From contig DATBHX010000107.1 in the NCBI GenBank assembly GCA_036557225.1, forward strand, positions 11,303 through 75,302: DNA of 64,000 bases, read 5' to 3'. The stretch is from Angelobacter sp036557225. GTDB taxonomy: Bacteria; Acidobacteriota; Terriglobia; Terriglobales; Acidobacteriaceae. This document shows, one piece after another, positions 1 through 8,675 of this stretch. Within the stretch, counting starts at the first letter, position 1; each line of letters opens with the position of its first letter. Under the pieces are notes generated by a model. The model was not told where the DNA came from and did no database searches. It was given only the letters and a program-made list of their open reading frames with translations. A program made the translations under genes and the position numbers.

Positions 1-203
1 AACAACCTTCTTCATATTCACATTATAGTGCGCTCTGCAAATCCGCTTCCGGAGTCCATTCGACCAGGGCAAACGATGGTAATGCGACACGCCGGACCAA
101 AACATTCAGCCAATTGATCAAAAGCGGCGAGGCCTGGCATGTGCCGAGCCACGCGCCTCAGGCGCAGAAGTCTTAAGCCTGAAGCAGGTTTGGAGCGTAG
201 CGA

Positions 204-242
204 CAAAAAATAAAGGCGCCAAGGAGAGAACCCCGGCGCCTT
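204..242 (-). terminator. Rho-independent terminator of the porin gene
   Basis: Read on the minus strand, AAGGCGCC and GGCGCCTT form a perfect 8-bp stem around a 14-nt loop. A T-rich tail (TATTTTTTG) follows directly. It lies 20 bp beyond the porin stop codon. Positions 1-203 upstream hold no gene that I can support. Confidence 0.85.
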
Positions 243-261
243 CTCAGGAGCTAAGTTAGCC

Positions 262-1896
262 TTACGGCAGAATGTACTTCAAGCTGACGAAAGCCAGCAT
301 CAGGTGTGCGTTCTTGGGCGCTCCGGCGGCGACGAACCACGGTGCGCGCGTGACATACGAAGTCTGAGTGACCAACTGCACTGCGCCGTACTGCGGGTTT
401 CTCCAGAAGGTCTGGATCCAGTCGACCGTTCCTTCCTGGATGGCGCGGTTGTTGGAGTTGGCGGAATTCAGACCGCCAAAACCGATGATCGGTTTGGTAG
501 CTGCCGGCGAGGAGATATCGGCAAAGGAATTGCGCTGGAAGTAGAAGCCGCCATAGTAGAACCCGAATTGGGTTTTCTTGCCGGCTTGCAACTCTGAGCC
601 AACAATCGTAGCGCCCGAGTGAACCATGGACAACGTGGCGCTGCAGCCTACGCCGTTGATGCAGGTCGCGCCGTCGGCGTTGATTGGAGCCACTACCGCT
701 TGTGGACCGAAGCCGATCAGATAGCGGCCATTGCCCGCTCCGTACATGGCGTTAGCCAGCACGCGGAAGCCCTTGGCTAATTCCAAATTGAAGGCGCCAT
801 GGAACGTGCCGCCAATTTTGGTGTCATGAATAAAGCTCGCTCCAGCCACTGTCGGCAGCACCGTGATTTTGGCCGAGGTCAGGAACCCGCCGGCTTCAAA
901 ATGCATGTGCTTGCCATTCACATCGTCATCCAGGGCAAATTTGGTGTGAATGTCAGGGAAGGCATTGGGTACGCCCGTCTGGTTAGCTTGATCGAGTTGC
1001 GTGGCTAACTGCGCGTTGAACGCAGTTGGAAAAACAGTGTTGATGGCAAATTGATCAGGGTTTTGTATCGCTACGCCCCATTGGAAATGGTCACTGAAGT
1101 GGTAGACAGCACGGAACTCGGCTGCGCGCGTGTACGGCAGACCAACGTGAGTCTGTGCATCTTCACCGATGGTCGTAAAGACATCTGCCGGATTGGGCGA
1201 GAGGCCGACGCGGTTCGGTGTCTGCAAGCCCCAGGTTTGTCCACCTGTGAACTCCCAGCTGCCACGCCGCAGGTTCAGCCAGTACAAACGCAACCGGTTG
1301 GTATGGGGGTTTGAAGTCACGAAAACGTTGGCTGCGTCGTTACCGTTGAAGTCGCCTTCAATGTAGCCCGTTACCTTGTTCGCGCCATAGGTGCCGGTGA
1401 TCTTCAGGTTGTAACGCGAATACTGGCCGGTGGAACGAAATTCGGTCAGATGACCCTGCACCGTGTTGCTGAACGGAATCGCGCCAAAGTTGGTCGCGAT
1501 GTTGCTGGCCGTATTGGTAGTGCGGAAGACGTTTTCAAAATCCACGAACCCACCGGGGGTGAATTCCGTGCCGCCAATGCGGAAGGACAAAGGTGATTCC
1601 TTGGGCTTTTCCGTCTCCTGGACCACCGTGGTGGTAGAGACCGGAGTCGCTGAGTGTAGAGCAGCGTCGGCAACACGGGGCGTGCCGGAGGTCTTGTCCT
1701 GCAACTGCTGTTGCAGATTCTGGATCTGCTGCTGCTGCTGGGCGATTTGTTTCTGCTGATCACTGATGGCCTCGCGCAAAGCCTTCAGTTCATCTGCGAC
1801 TGACCCTGTTCCAGAACCGCTATTGGAAGCGGTCGCCTGGCCCAGCGCCAGCCCAGAGGCCAGCACCATGAAACACATCTTCTCTAACAATCTCAT
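262..1896 (-). CDS. Outer-membrane porin, DcaP-like family
   Basis: Predicted outer-membrane beta-barrel of 544 residues. The ATG at 1896 is preferred over an upstream in-frame start because AGGAG sits 10 nt before it and a good signal peptide follows (hydrophobic core about residues 6-18, Ala-rich cleavage region). A Gln-rich coiled coil at about residues 33-60 resembles the N-terminal helix of trimeric DcaP-type porins. After it come alternating aromatic and polar strands (IGGTEFTPGGFVDFENVFR, GGQTWGLQTP), and the chain ends in a short hydrophobic strand, KYILP. Such porins take up small anionic or organic solutes, but the substrate here cannot be told. It is single-gene, with its own terminator downstream and a repeat-rich upstream region. 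A phosphate-selective-type porin is the main alternative. Confidence 0.72.
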   Translation of the reverse strand: MRLLEKMCFMVLASGLALGQATASNSGSGTGSVADELKALREAISDQQKQIAQQQQQIQNLQQQLQDKTSGTPRVADAALHSATPVSTTTVVQETEKPKESPLSFRIGGTEFTPGGFVDFENVFRTTNTASNIATNFGAIPFSNTVQGHLTEFRSTGQYSRYNLKITGTYGANKVTGYIEGDFNGNDAANVFVTSNPHTNRLRLYWLNLRRGSWEFTGGQTWGLQTPNRVGLSPNPADVFTTIGEDAQTHVGLPYTRAAEFRAVYHFSDHFQWGVAIQNPDQFAINTVFPTAFNAQLATQLDQANQTGVPNAFPDIHTKFALDDDVNGKHMHFEAGGFLTSAKITVLPTVAGASFIHDTKIGGTFHGAFNLELAKGFRVLANAMYGAGNGRYLIGFGPQAVVAPINADGATCINGVGCSATLSMVHSGATIVGSELQAGKKTQFGFYYGGFYFQRNSFADISSPAATKPIIGFGGLNSANSNNRAIQEGTVDWIQTFWRNPQYGAVQLVTQTSYVTRAPWFVAAGAPKNAHLMLAFVSLKYILP

Positions 1897-2051
1897 TGAG
1901 CTTTTTCTCCTCTGCTTGTTCGTTTCTCGGCCCGTCAAGGTTGATAAATCCAGGTCTCGTATCATTCACCCTTTGAGACCCGTTGATTCTTACGTAAAAC
2001 TTGCGCGTCAATTTTCACACCAATAACTGGGGGTTGTACATAGTTTTATGT

Positions 2052-2100
2052 GGAAGTAACGTTAAGTGTGCCCTTTTCTTAACGTCTTCCAATTTTGGAA
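2052..2100. promoter_or_regulatory. Inverted repeats upstream of the porin gene
   Basis: GGAAG-ta-ACGTTAAG is mirrored by CTTAACGT-CTTCC across an 11-bp centre (2052-2090). It is followed by a second palindrome, TTCCAATTTTGGAA (2087-2100). These sit about 155-205 bp upstream of the porin start in otherwise AT-rich DNA. Operator function is inferred from symmetry and position only. Confidence 0.4.
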
Positions 2101-2150
2101 GAAACTGGGCGACTCCATGTGGAAGTTAATAGCAGATGATTTTCGCCCGT

Positions 2151-2192
2151 AAAAATGCGGCCCAGACGAGAAGGAGAGAGACTCCGGGCCGC
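2151..2192 (-). terminator. Terminator of the transglutaminase-like gene
   Basis: On the minus strand GCGGCCC pairs with GGGCCGC, and a nested GGAG/CTCC hairpin sits in the loop. ATTTTTAC follows the stem. It begins 25 bp after the stop codon of the 2218-3210 gene. Confidence 0.7.
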
Positions 2193-2217
2193 TATCCATC
2201 GACTGAAAACTGCGCCG

Positions 2218-3210
2218 TTAGCGCAATGCCTGCTCGGCGTTGCTTAGATCGCGAAAAGAAATCGCATTCGCGATGTTTGGATACAACTGTCCATCCAATT
2301 CCACATAAGGAAAGATCAGGTAATTCACTCGATCACCGTGCTGGCGAGGGCTCAGTTCAATGTCGCGCCCCATGCTGAATTGCACGCGGTTCACATCATG
2401 CGCGCCGAAGAAATAATCTTTTTTCTCCTGGTGCTTCCACGCTTCGGAAATGTCCACCGGATACCAGCCTCGGTCGCGAGTGTAGAACTCAGCCCAGCAG
2501 TGATAACCGGCGATTTGTCCCTCATTCTGTCCTTCCGGTAGCGAAAGGCCCATCTCAAAGCGCGCGGGAATCTTCTGCGAACGCGCCATCGAGATGAACA
2601 CGGAATGGAAGTCAGTGCAGTTGCCGCGCTTGGAATCACAGGCCCAAAGCGTGTCGCCTTTGCCCCAACCGGTCCCGGTCTTGTCATACTTCATGGTGGC
2701 AAAGACGTAGTTATAAAACGTGTGCCCTTTATCCAGATCAGACATGCCCGATTTTACCTGCTCCGCGGCCAACTCGGCCGGCTTGCCTGTGATCGGCACC
2801 AGTTTGTCAGCCTGTAGAAAACGTGCCAGCTCTTTTTCTGAAGCCGGCTTCTTCACCGAAACCGCGGCCAGATGCTCAAGACGCACCACGTCATACTTCA
2901 CGGTGAAGTGATACTCCGCCTGGTCAGCTTTGTCCGTATGGGCATAGAACATTTTGTTGCCGTATTCCGCCTCGGCAGTCTCCTTGAGCGGAAGATCACC
3001 GCTCTGGGAGATGATTTTCACTTGTTGGAATTCGTTCGACGGTGCGATGGGAAACCAGATATCCAGCGGCTTGCCTGGATCGGTCACGCGAACGGAGAAA
3101 GAATAGTTCAACTCAAAGTGGCGCGACTTGCTCTGCGCAAACGCGCCAATCGTGAACAACAGAAAAAACGAGACAGCAGAAATTCTGCGCAGCGTCATTC
3201 TCAGAAACAT
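2218..3210 (-). CDS. Secreted transglutaminase-like protein
   Basis: Protein of 330 residues with a signal peptide (hydrophobic stretch about residues 10-25 ending AFAQ). AAGGAAG lies about 7 nt before the ATG. The middle of the chain carries the transglutaminase-like papain-fold triad: Cys in RGNCTDFHSVF, His in GYHCWAEFY and Asp in GWYPVDISEA. In bacteria such domains are usually peptidases or amidases, or inactive scaffolds, rather than true crosslinkers. The substrate is unknown. The N-terminal half (about residues 30-130) is beta-rich and not recognised. The gene stands alone between two stretches of noncoding DNA and has its own terminator. Confidence 0.8.
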   Translation of the reverse strand: MFLRMTLRRISAVSFFLLFTIGAFAQSKSRHFELNYSFSVRVTDPGKPLDIWFPIAPSNEFQQVKIISQSGDLPLKETAEAEYGNKMFYAHTDKADQAEYHFTVKYDVVRLEHLAAVSVKKPASEKELARFLQADKLVPITGKPAELAAEQVKSGMSDLDKGHTFYNYVFATMKYDKTGTGWGKGDTLWACDSKRGNCTDFHSVFISMARSQKIPARFEMGLSLPEGQNEGQIAGYHCWAEFYTRDRGWYPVDISEAWKHQEKKDYFFGAHDVNRVQFSMGRDIELSPRQHGDRVNYLIFPYVELDGQLYPNIANAISFRDLSNAEQALR

Positions 3211-3373
3211 GGATTTCTTCCTTTCGGCTCAGTTTGGGTGGTGACAGTAAAGGGAACGTCCGGGACCGGAGGTTTCTCGGACTACCGTCAAGTGAAGCCG
3301 TGGAAGCAGCGAAGCATTGCGGAAGAATTGTACTCCTCGAAGCTCGAGAATGACAAAACCCGCGATTCAGTCA

Positions 3374-3745
3374 CTATCGCGGCGTAAAGGGGTTGTCGAT
3401 CACAAATTTCCAGGAACCGTCTGCCTGGCGCCGCACAACCTCGGTGCTCAAGCCATGTCGTGCCGTGCCACCCTCGCCGGCAGGACCTTCGACGGTCCAA
3501 TCGCCGTGCAGGACGGCAAGACTCTCGTCAAACATCACCACTGAGCGCGTGCTGAGGGCCATGCGCGACCGGCGGGCAAGAATGTTTTGATAAGCAGTTC
3601 GTATCGCAGGCAAGCCGGTCACGGGCTGTCCCTTGACGATCAGCACGGCATTCGCTTCATACAGTGCTACCAGCGCATCGACATCACCGGCGTTGAACGC
3701 CTCGCAAAAAAGAACGTGGATTTGAGCCGGTTCGCTCGCGTTCAT
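3374..3745 (-). CDS. SnoaL-like (NTF2-fold) protein
   Basis: Protein of 123 residues without a signal peptide. The pattern matches the DUF4440/SnoaL-like group: an N-terminal helix with F..AFNAGDVDALVALYE, then NAVLIVKG, then beta strands (LAVLHGDWTV, WKFVIDNPF). Family members include small isomerases and many proteins of unknown function with a conical ligand pocket. It starts 11 bp after the stop of the His-rich membrane protein gene at 3757-5241, so it is probably the last gene of that transcription unit. No substrate can be assigned. Confidence 0.75.
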   Translation of the reverse strand: MNASEPAQIHVLFCEAFNAGDVDALVALYEANAVLIVKGQPVTGLPAIRTAYQNILARRSRMALSTRSVVMFDESLAVLHGDWTVEGPAGEGGTARHGLSTEVVRRQADGSWKFVIDNPFTPR

Positions 3746-3756
3746 TTGACCTTACC

Positions 3757-5241
3757 TCACTCTGCCTTGGCCACGAACTCCGCTGTCTCTATCTTTCCTG
3801 CGCGCTTTACCTGCACAAAGATGCGATAGTCGCCTGCCTTGGGAAAGCCATAGGGAAACGAGACCTCAGCGCCGCCGGAGTTGTGGTCCATGTTTTCCAT
3901 GCCGGCCTTTGGATTGCCAGCGAGGTTCACGGCCGCCATCGAGACCGACCCTGCCGGATGCACGTGCGCAAAGACGTTTCCGTCAGTACTCATGAACACC
4001 GCATGCCCAGCCATCCCCATATAAGGTTCAAGGTTGGTAGCTGGTTTTCCGTCTTTGTCTTCCACACGAAAACGGAACCAATATGGCTGATTGGCTTTGA
4101 GGTTGGGTATTATGCGTCGCTGGCCATTCGGGCCTGGAGGAATATCCCGTTCCCACACCATGCGGTACCCATCTGAGAGCTGCGCGACTTTGTCAGCGGG
4201 CGTCAATGAGACTGACCCGGCATCGTCTCCGCTCATGGTTTCGCCGGCGACGGAAGGAAGGTTTACTGTGGCTACCTGTGTCTCAGGAAAGCCGGTGTGA
4301 TGAACGATATCGGCATAGAGCTTGTACTGCCCTTCACCCATGATCGGCAAATTCTGAACAAAATCTCCGGGCTGCGTCTGGTCCGGATGCAAATGCCAGA
4401 AGGCCTTCATATCGGGCATGCGCACAATGAACAGGTGCATGAGATGGCCGTGGTCTGGGATCAGGTCATCCAGACGAATGCGGTCAGGCTGCTCGCTGCG
4501 AAAGCGCGTAGGCTCAGCTTCATTGGGATTGTCCAATCGCAGCCGCAGCAAACTGCCGCCCAGCAGTGACGGGTGCATCTGCGGAACTTTATAGTTCAGC
4601 CGAGCATTAGCGCTGGCTTCGCCGCCCCACCAAAGATTGCCGAAGATGACTGCGGCCAGCACTATGGCTGCAGCCACAATCATGCCGATCAGTCCTCGCT
4701 TCTTCTGTGCCGGCGCGGGCGCGTGCGCTGGAGGAAGTCCCGCATCACGCATGGCGGCAACAATAATGCCGATCAGCCCCGCCGCCAAAGCCAGCCCCAA
4801 AATCGCCAATAAAATTCCTAAGCCAGTCTGCATTGGTTGAGCGCTGGTGGAGACGGCGGGAAGGGGAACATCCAGTTGCGCTGCGCCTTTCTGACCGTTC
4901 GCTTGTATCTGGACCTTCCACGATCCTCGCACCATGATGCACAAGCTTCCGGTAAAGAGCTGAGGATCGTCTGCCGACCGCTTCGCCAGGTCAGGAACAG
5001 GCGCCATCTTCGCGCCCACGCCGATCATGCGCAGCGGCAGAATCTTGACTTGGTTAACGTCATTGCCGACGCTACGCACCTCGATCTGAGCCACTCCCGG
5101 GACCACCGCCGGCGGCCGCAACGTAACCAGCAGATGATACGGGCCGGCATAGCCGTCAAAATAGACGTCAGGACTGTTAACGTGCGCAGTCGCCGCCAGC
5201 GGCAGAAACAAAACTAAAATACTGCGAAGAATGCCCCTCAT
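3757..5241 (-). CDS. His-rich membrane-anchored exported protein
   Basis: Not assigned to a known function. The ATG at 5241 gives 494 residues beginning with a signal peptide (RGILRSILVLFLPLAATAH); a GTG 30 nt upstream is less likely. After a beta-rich N-terminal domain (about 20-130) there are two hydrophobic segments (about 140-165 and 183-203) split by a Pro/Lys loop. The C-terminal half carries many His: GHLMHLFIV, FWHLHPDQ, IVHHTGF, MGMAGHAVF and FAHVHPAG. Such His/Met pairs recur in periplasmic metal-handling or FixH/YtkA-like domains, so metal binding is a guess. It sits 112 bp downstream of the polytopic membrane protein gene and 11 bp upstream of the SnoaL-like gene, suggesting one operon. 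Confidence 0.7.
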   Translation of the reverse strand: MRGILRSILVLFLPLAATAHVNSPDVYFDGYAGPYHLLVTLRPPAVVPGVAQIEVRSVGNDVNQVKILPLRMIGVGAKMAPVPDLAKRSADDPQLFTGSLCIMVRGSWKVQIQANGQKGAAQLDVPLPAVSTSAQPMQTGLGILLAILGLALAAGLIGIIVAAMRDAGLPPAHAPAPAQKKRGLIGMIVAAAIVLAAVIFGNLWWGGEASANARLNYKVPQMHPSLLGGSLLRLRLDNPNEAEPTRFRSEQPDRIRLDDLIPDHGHLMHLFIVRMPDMKAFWHLHPDQTQPGDFVQNLPIMGEGQYKLYADIVHHTGFPETQVATVNLPSVAGETMSGDDAGSVSLTPADKVAQLSDGYRMVWERDIPPGPNGQRRIIPNLKANQPYWFRFRVEDKDGKPATNLEPYMGMAGHAVFMSTDGNVFAHVHPAGSVSMAAVNLAGNPKAGMENMDHNSGGAEVSFPYGFPKAGDYRIFVQVKRAGKIETAEFVAKAE

Positions 5242-5280
5242 TGAGCCACTCTGCTCCTGTTTGCAAGACACTTGGTTGGA

Positions 5281-5353
5281 ACAACGATCAAGACTTGGTA
5301 AGGCATTGCTAATTTCGATTTTCTCAGTGTCTCCGTGCCTCCGTGGTGAAAAC
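5281..5353. repeat. Intergenic sequence of a widespread repeat type
   Basis: The spacer holds CTCAGTGTCTCCGTGCCTCC followed by GTGGTGAA, a phrase I recall from intergenic repeats in many environmental bacterial genomes. No second copy is visible in this window. It carries no reading frame of its own. Confidence 0.3.
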
Positions 5354-6505
5354 TCATCTGCGGATTTTCTTCAGCCACTCACCCCAATAAATCCCGATCC
5401 ACATGCTGGCAATCGAGCACACAAACCCAAGTCCCATGTTGCGCCAAAATTCCTGGGTTGAGCGCTCCCACGGCACAAAGACGTGCCGGACCGTGGGCGA
5501 TGTAGGTAGTGCAAAATAGGGAAAGTCCACGGTGGCGAAAAACCGGTTGCGCGCCGCCGGTGACATGAGAAACGTGGCAAACGGCCACTCCACGGCAATC
5601 AGAATTGCCATAAATGCTACGCCGCCAAACACCGCCCACTGCCATTTAGGCGCCTCTTTGAACACCGGCCAGATCAGGTCAAGAAAGAACGCCGGAACCA
5701 CCAGCAGCATGGGAAAAGGCAACGGCACCATGTGCGTGATGTCCTGATAGACCGGTCCCAGTTTGGGCTGCGCCGGAAAAATTGGCAGCACCCACATCAT
5801 GGCCAGAACGAACGCTGAGTAAACGCCGGTCATAATGGTCCGCCCCCAGCGATGGCCGGAGACGCGCGCCAGCCCCTCCAGCAGAAGCAGCGTTCCCATG
5901 CCGATGACCAGATACGAAATCGCGCTGTGTAGCAGAACGCGGTTCGTGTATTCGAGCTTCAGCGTCATGGTCTGCACCACCACAAAGCCGCCGATGAACA
6001 GCAGGATGCGCTGCAGCCGCTTCCGCTCTTCGCCCTCCGCCCGGTTCAGGTGCGACGCCGCCAGAATCGCTCCACCCCACATGATCCCGGCGATGCCCAC
6101 CGCCAGCAGAACGTGCGGCGGGCTGATGATCTTCACGTCCAACCCGTAAGCCTCATGCCACCAGTTATCAAACGGAGCCGAGGTCAGCATCGCCCCGCCG
6201 CCCCACGCTGCGATGAATGCCCCCAGCGGAGCACGGAACCCAAGCACATTGACAGATTCGCTCCGGGCCTCGGCGTTCCCGCCGAACGTAGTGCGCATAA
6301 TCACCCACGCCGAGCCAAACGCCGCCAGCACCGCGCCAAACTGGATCAGCAGGTGGGCCGGTGTCCAAAAGCTGTCACGGCCAATGGTTTCGTGCCAGGA
6401 AATGTCCCAATAAAGCCCGGTCGCAATACAAACGGATGCAATCACGTTGGCCCAGACCAGCCAGGGAATACCCTGCTGCCTGGACACGCTGGATGTCGCG
6501 ATCAT
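5354..6505 (-). CDS. Polytopic membrane protein with duplicated WHE-PxH motif
   Basis: Unrecognised integral membrane protein of 383 residues. The ATG at 6505 is chosen because GAGG lies 6 nt before it; an upstream frame start adds 14 residues of low quality. I count roughly nine hydrophobic segments. The first third contains an internal duplication: WHETIGRD...TPAHLL (H38, H51) and WHEAYGLD...SPPHVLL (H117, H131). Each copy is a Trp-His-Glu followed by Gly-x-Asp and a Pro-x-His 13-14 residues later, at the edge of a helix. Paired His on membrane helices could bind haem or metal ions; that is inference. It is the first gene of a probable three-gene operon. Confidence 0.7.
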   Translation of the reverse strand: MIATSSVSRQQGIPWLVWANVIASVCIATGLYWDISWHETIGRDSFWTPAHLLIQFGAVLAAFGSAWVIMRTTFGGNAEARSESVNVLGFRAPLGAFIAAWGGGAMLTSAPFDNWWHEAYGLDVKIISPPHVLLAVGIAGIMWGGAILAASHLNRAEGEERKRLQRILLFIGGFVVVQTMTLKLEYTNRVLLHSAISYLVIGMGTLLLLEGLARVSGHRWGRTIMTGVYSAFVLAMMWVLPIFPAQPKLGPVYQDITHMVPLPFPMLLVVPAFFLDLIWPVFKEAPKWQWAVFGGVAFMAILIAVEWPFATFLMSPAARNRFFATVDFPYFALPTSPTVRHVFVPWERSTQEFWRNMGLGFVCSIASMWIGIYWGEWLKKIRR

Positions 6506-6825
6506 AGTGCCCCTCGGTGGTGAGCAGTTTCTTGGAAACTGACTCACTCTCGGTATCAGCGTCTAGCGATTTGCTTGCAAAGCGCGTGCCTTTAGGCAGA
6601 CGTTCATCGCGACAGCGATGAAAACCCGCGTATTCACATGCAGCTAGACAAAAGTAAAGTTCGCCAAGCTTTGATCCAACTAATCTGGCCCGTGGATTAG
6701 CTCTTGAAGCTGAAGATTTGTCTTACAGAATACACTGAATGGCGATTCAGTCGCAGACCATCGTCGCGTCTGCAAACTTCGAGCGCGCAGCTTCATTGCT
6801 TCGGGAGGGAAGCCGTAGATTGCCT
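6506..6825. other. Noncoding gap between two minus-strand operons
   Basis: These 320 bp separate the protease cassette from the membrane-protein operon. They hold a short palindrome, TCATCGC-gaca-GCGATGA (6603-6620), and no plausible reading frame. The promoter for the 6505 gene should lie here, but I see no convincing -35/-10 pair. Confidence 0.5.
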
Positions 6826-7038
6826 TTACTCCAGCGAGCGGCGAATCTCCGGTTCGACGAAATGGGTCTCGCCGATTTTGGCGCGCAGCTCGTTGGCCGT
6901 GTTCTCGTTGGTTTCGATCGTGACCTGCTGTGGATCGCTGGAGTTGACCACGGTAACGCCGGGATCAGCCGACACTGCGTCCAGCGCTGAAGGGACCTTG
7001 CCACGTTCAGAGCGGCGGGTTGTAACCAGATAACGCAT
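6826..7038 (-). CDS. Free-standing protease propeptide-like protein
   Basis: Small protein of 70 residues with no signal peptide. Both ends resemble the N-terminal domain of the adjacent subtilisin-like protease. YLVTTRRSE matches YVLVNRRSG in the protease, and ELRAKIGETHFVEPEIRRSL matches ALRSKLPADSILEPAVRRNL. The pattern is that of an I9-type propeptide or inhibitor fold detached from its enzyme. It follows the protease gene by 38 bp on the same strand, with only a weak AGGGTG before the ATG. Free propeptide-like proteins can act as intramolecular-chaperone mimics or as inhibitors; an inhibitor or immunity role is my inference. Confidence 0.65.
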   Translation of the reverse strand: MRYLVTTRRSERGKVPSALDAVSADPGVTVVNSSDPQQVTIETNENTANELRAKIGETHFVEPEIRRSLE

Positions 7039-7076
7039 TTTGCACCCTGTGTAAGGGGTTGGAACCCAATTTTGAG

Positions 7077-8585
7077 CTAGAGGGTTGGCAGACCTCGTCC
7101 TTCAAATTTTACCGGTAATCCGAACGGTTTGCAGTGCTGCGCCAGCAAAAGGGCCGCTCTCTTGGATCGTGAGCTATCGCGCGGAAGAGATTTATAGGTC
7201 GCATCCTTCGAGAGGATGACCGCAAGCGCGCCGCACGCGGCTGGGCTCGCCATTGATGTTCCGTCCATCTCCATATAGACGTTGGTAAAACCAGGGCGAT
7301 TGGGCACGGTGGATACAATGCCGACTCCCGGCGCTGCGCAGGCCAGAGTAGGTCCAAAGCAACTGAAGGCGGCCAGAAACAGATTATCCTGTCCCATCTT
7401 GCCCGCTTCGCGCGGGCGATTATTGGCAGAGAAGGTTCCCGCCGGCGCCCATCCGACCTTCCCAATCGCGGAAACGGCTGCGCACTCCGGGTAGGCCCCG
7501 GGAAAATCAATTGGACCAGCCTCATTGCCGGCCGAGCAGATGCACAGCGTTCCCCGCTGCGCGGCATCGCGGATCGCGTCTTCTTCGGCGTCTGACCGTG
7601 GCCCGCCGCCCAGGCTCATGTTGATGAGATCGCATTGATGGTCGCGCGAGAGCGAATCAATGGCATTGATGATGTCTGCCTGCGTCGGCCCATCCTGCGG
7701 ACCTTCGCCTTTGAATACGCGGGCGTGAAAAAGATCGCAACCGGCAGCCATACCGGCGTAGTCAGCCGGTTTTGAAGGCCTGGCGCCAATGATGCCCGTG
7801 GTGTGCGTGCCATGCTCCGCCACATCGGTAGCCTGGCTTGCGGGCAAAGTCTTGCCGTCAACGAAAGCGCCCACCAGCGTCACATGCTTCAGATTGGCAT
7901 GAGGTCCACAGCCGGTATCGATCACGCCTACCTTGATTCCTGAGCCACGCTTGGCCTGGCCCACGTCAATTCCCATGGCTTCATGCCACCATGCGCGGCC
8001 TCCGGCCCCGGCCTTCGGGATAGCCAGGCAATCAATGGTGCTGCCGGAGGGCGGGGCTTCAGCAAACATGATCCAAAACTTCGCATATGGGATCGGCTCG
8101 ACGAACGCAACCACGAACCCAGGCTGTACCTGAAATGTGAATTTTCCTCGCGCATCGGTTTTGACAGTCGTCGTCTGGACCTGCCCCGCAGGATCGCGTA
8201 AGTAAAGCATCACATCAATTTGCGCCAGCGGAGAGCCGCCTGCAGTGACAGTCAGGGAGTAACTCGACGCGCCGGCCCTGGACGCTGCCAAGGTGTGCGG
8301 GATCGCCGGTTGCAGCTCAATCGGAATACGCCGGTGAAGGTTTCTACGCACTGCCGGCTCAAGGATTGAATCTGCCGGCAGCTTTGAGCGCAACGCCGCC
8401 ACCTGATCGGCATCAGCATTCAGCAGCACGACACTCCGGGCCAGCGGGTCTTCCGGTTTGTGATCGGCGACGATGCGTGCATTTGGCAACAGGCTCAGGG
8501 TTGTTGCCACCGAAGCCCGGGAAGCCATCTTTGCTTCGCTGGTATATAAACCGCTACGACGATTGACCAAAACGTATTCCGGCAT
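7077..8585 (-). CDS. Subtilisin-like serine protease (S8) with propeptide-like N-terminus
   Basis: Serine protease of 502 residues. The catalytic triad is clear: D223 in VIDTG, H258 in EHGTHTTG and S444 in GTSMASPA, with oxyanion Asn in CSAGNEAG. Residues 1-95 look like an I9-type propeptide, and about 110-165 resemble a carboxypeptidase-regulatory-like beta domain (TDARGKFTFQV). There is no recognisable signal peptide, so action inside the cell or non-classical export are both open. AAGGAG lies 5 nt before the ATG. It is the middle gene of a cassette, 90 bp after the phosphorylase-superfamily gene and 38 bp before the free propeptide-like gene. The 90-bp spacer holds a GTCCGGC/GCCGGAC hairpin (8618-8638) without a T-run. 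Confidence 0.88.
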   Translation of the reverse strand: MPEYVLVNRRSGLYTSEAKMASRASVATTLSLLPNARIVADHKPEDPLARSVVLLNADADQVAALRSKLPADSILEPAVRRNLHRRIPIELQPAIPHTLAASRAGASSYSLTVTAGGSPLAQIDVMLYLRDPAGQVQTTTVKTDARGKFTFQVQPGFVVAFVEPIPYAKFWIMFAEAPPSGSTIDCLAIPKAGAGGRAWWHEAMGIDVGQAKRGSGIKVGVIDTGCGPHANLKHVTLVGAFVDGKTLPASQATDVAEHGTHTTGIIGARPSKPADYAGMAAGCDLFHARVFKGEGPQDGPTQADIINAIDSLSRDHQCDLINMSLGGGPRSDAEEDAIRDAAQRGTLCICSAGNEAGPIDFPGAYPECAAVSAIGKVGWAPAGTFSANNRPREAGKMGQDNLFLAAFSCFGPTLACAAPGVGIVSTVPNRPGFTNVYMEMDGTSMASPAACGALAVILSKDATYKSLPRDSSRSKRAALLLAQHCKPFGLPVKFEGRGLPTL

Positions 8586-8675
8586 GGTCTCTCCTTACAC
8601 GTTCGACTGCTTGCCAGGTCCGGCGGTCGGCGCCGGACGTCGGCAGCAGTTGTTACTCAGCTTTTGTTGCCCTAC

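Noticed and set aside
18..206. 62-codon minus-strand frame at the window start
   Set aside because: No ribosome binding site and no family pattern; it runs into the A-run of the porin terminator region.
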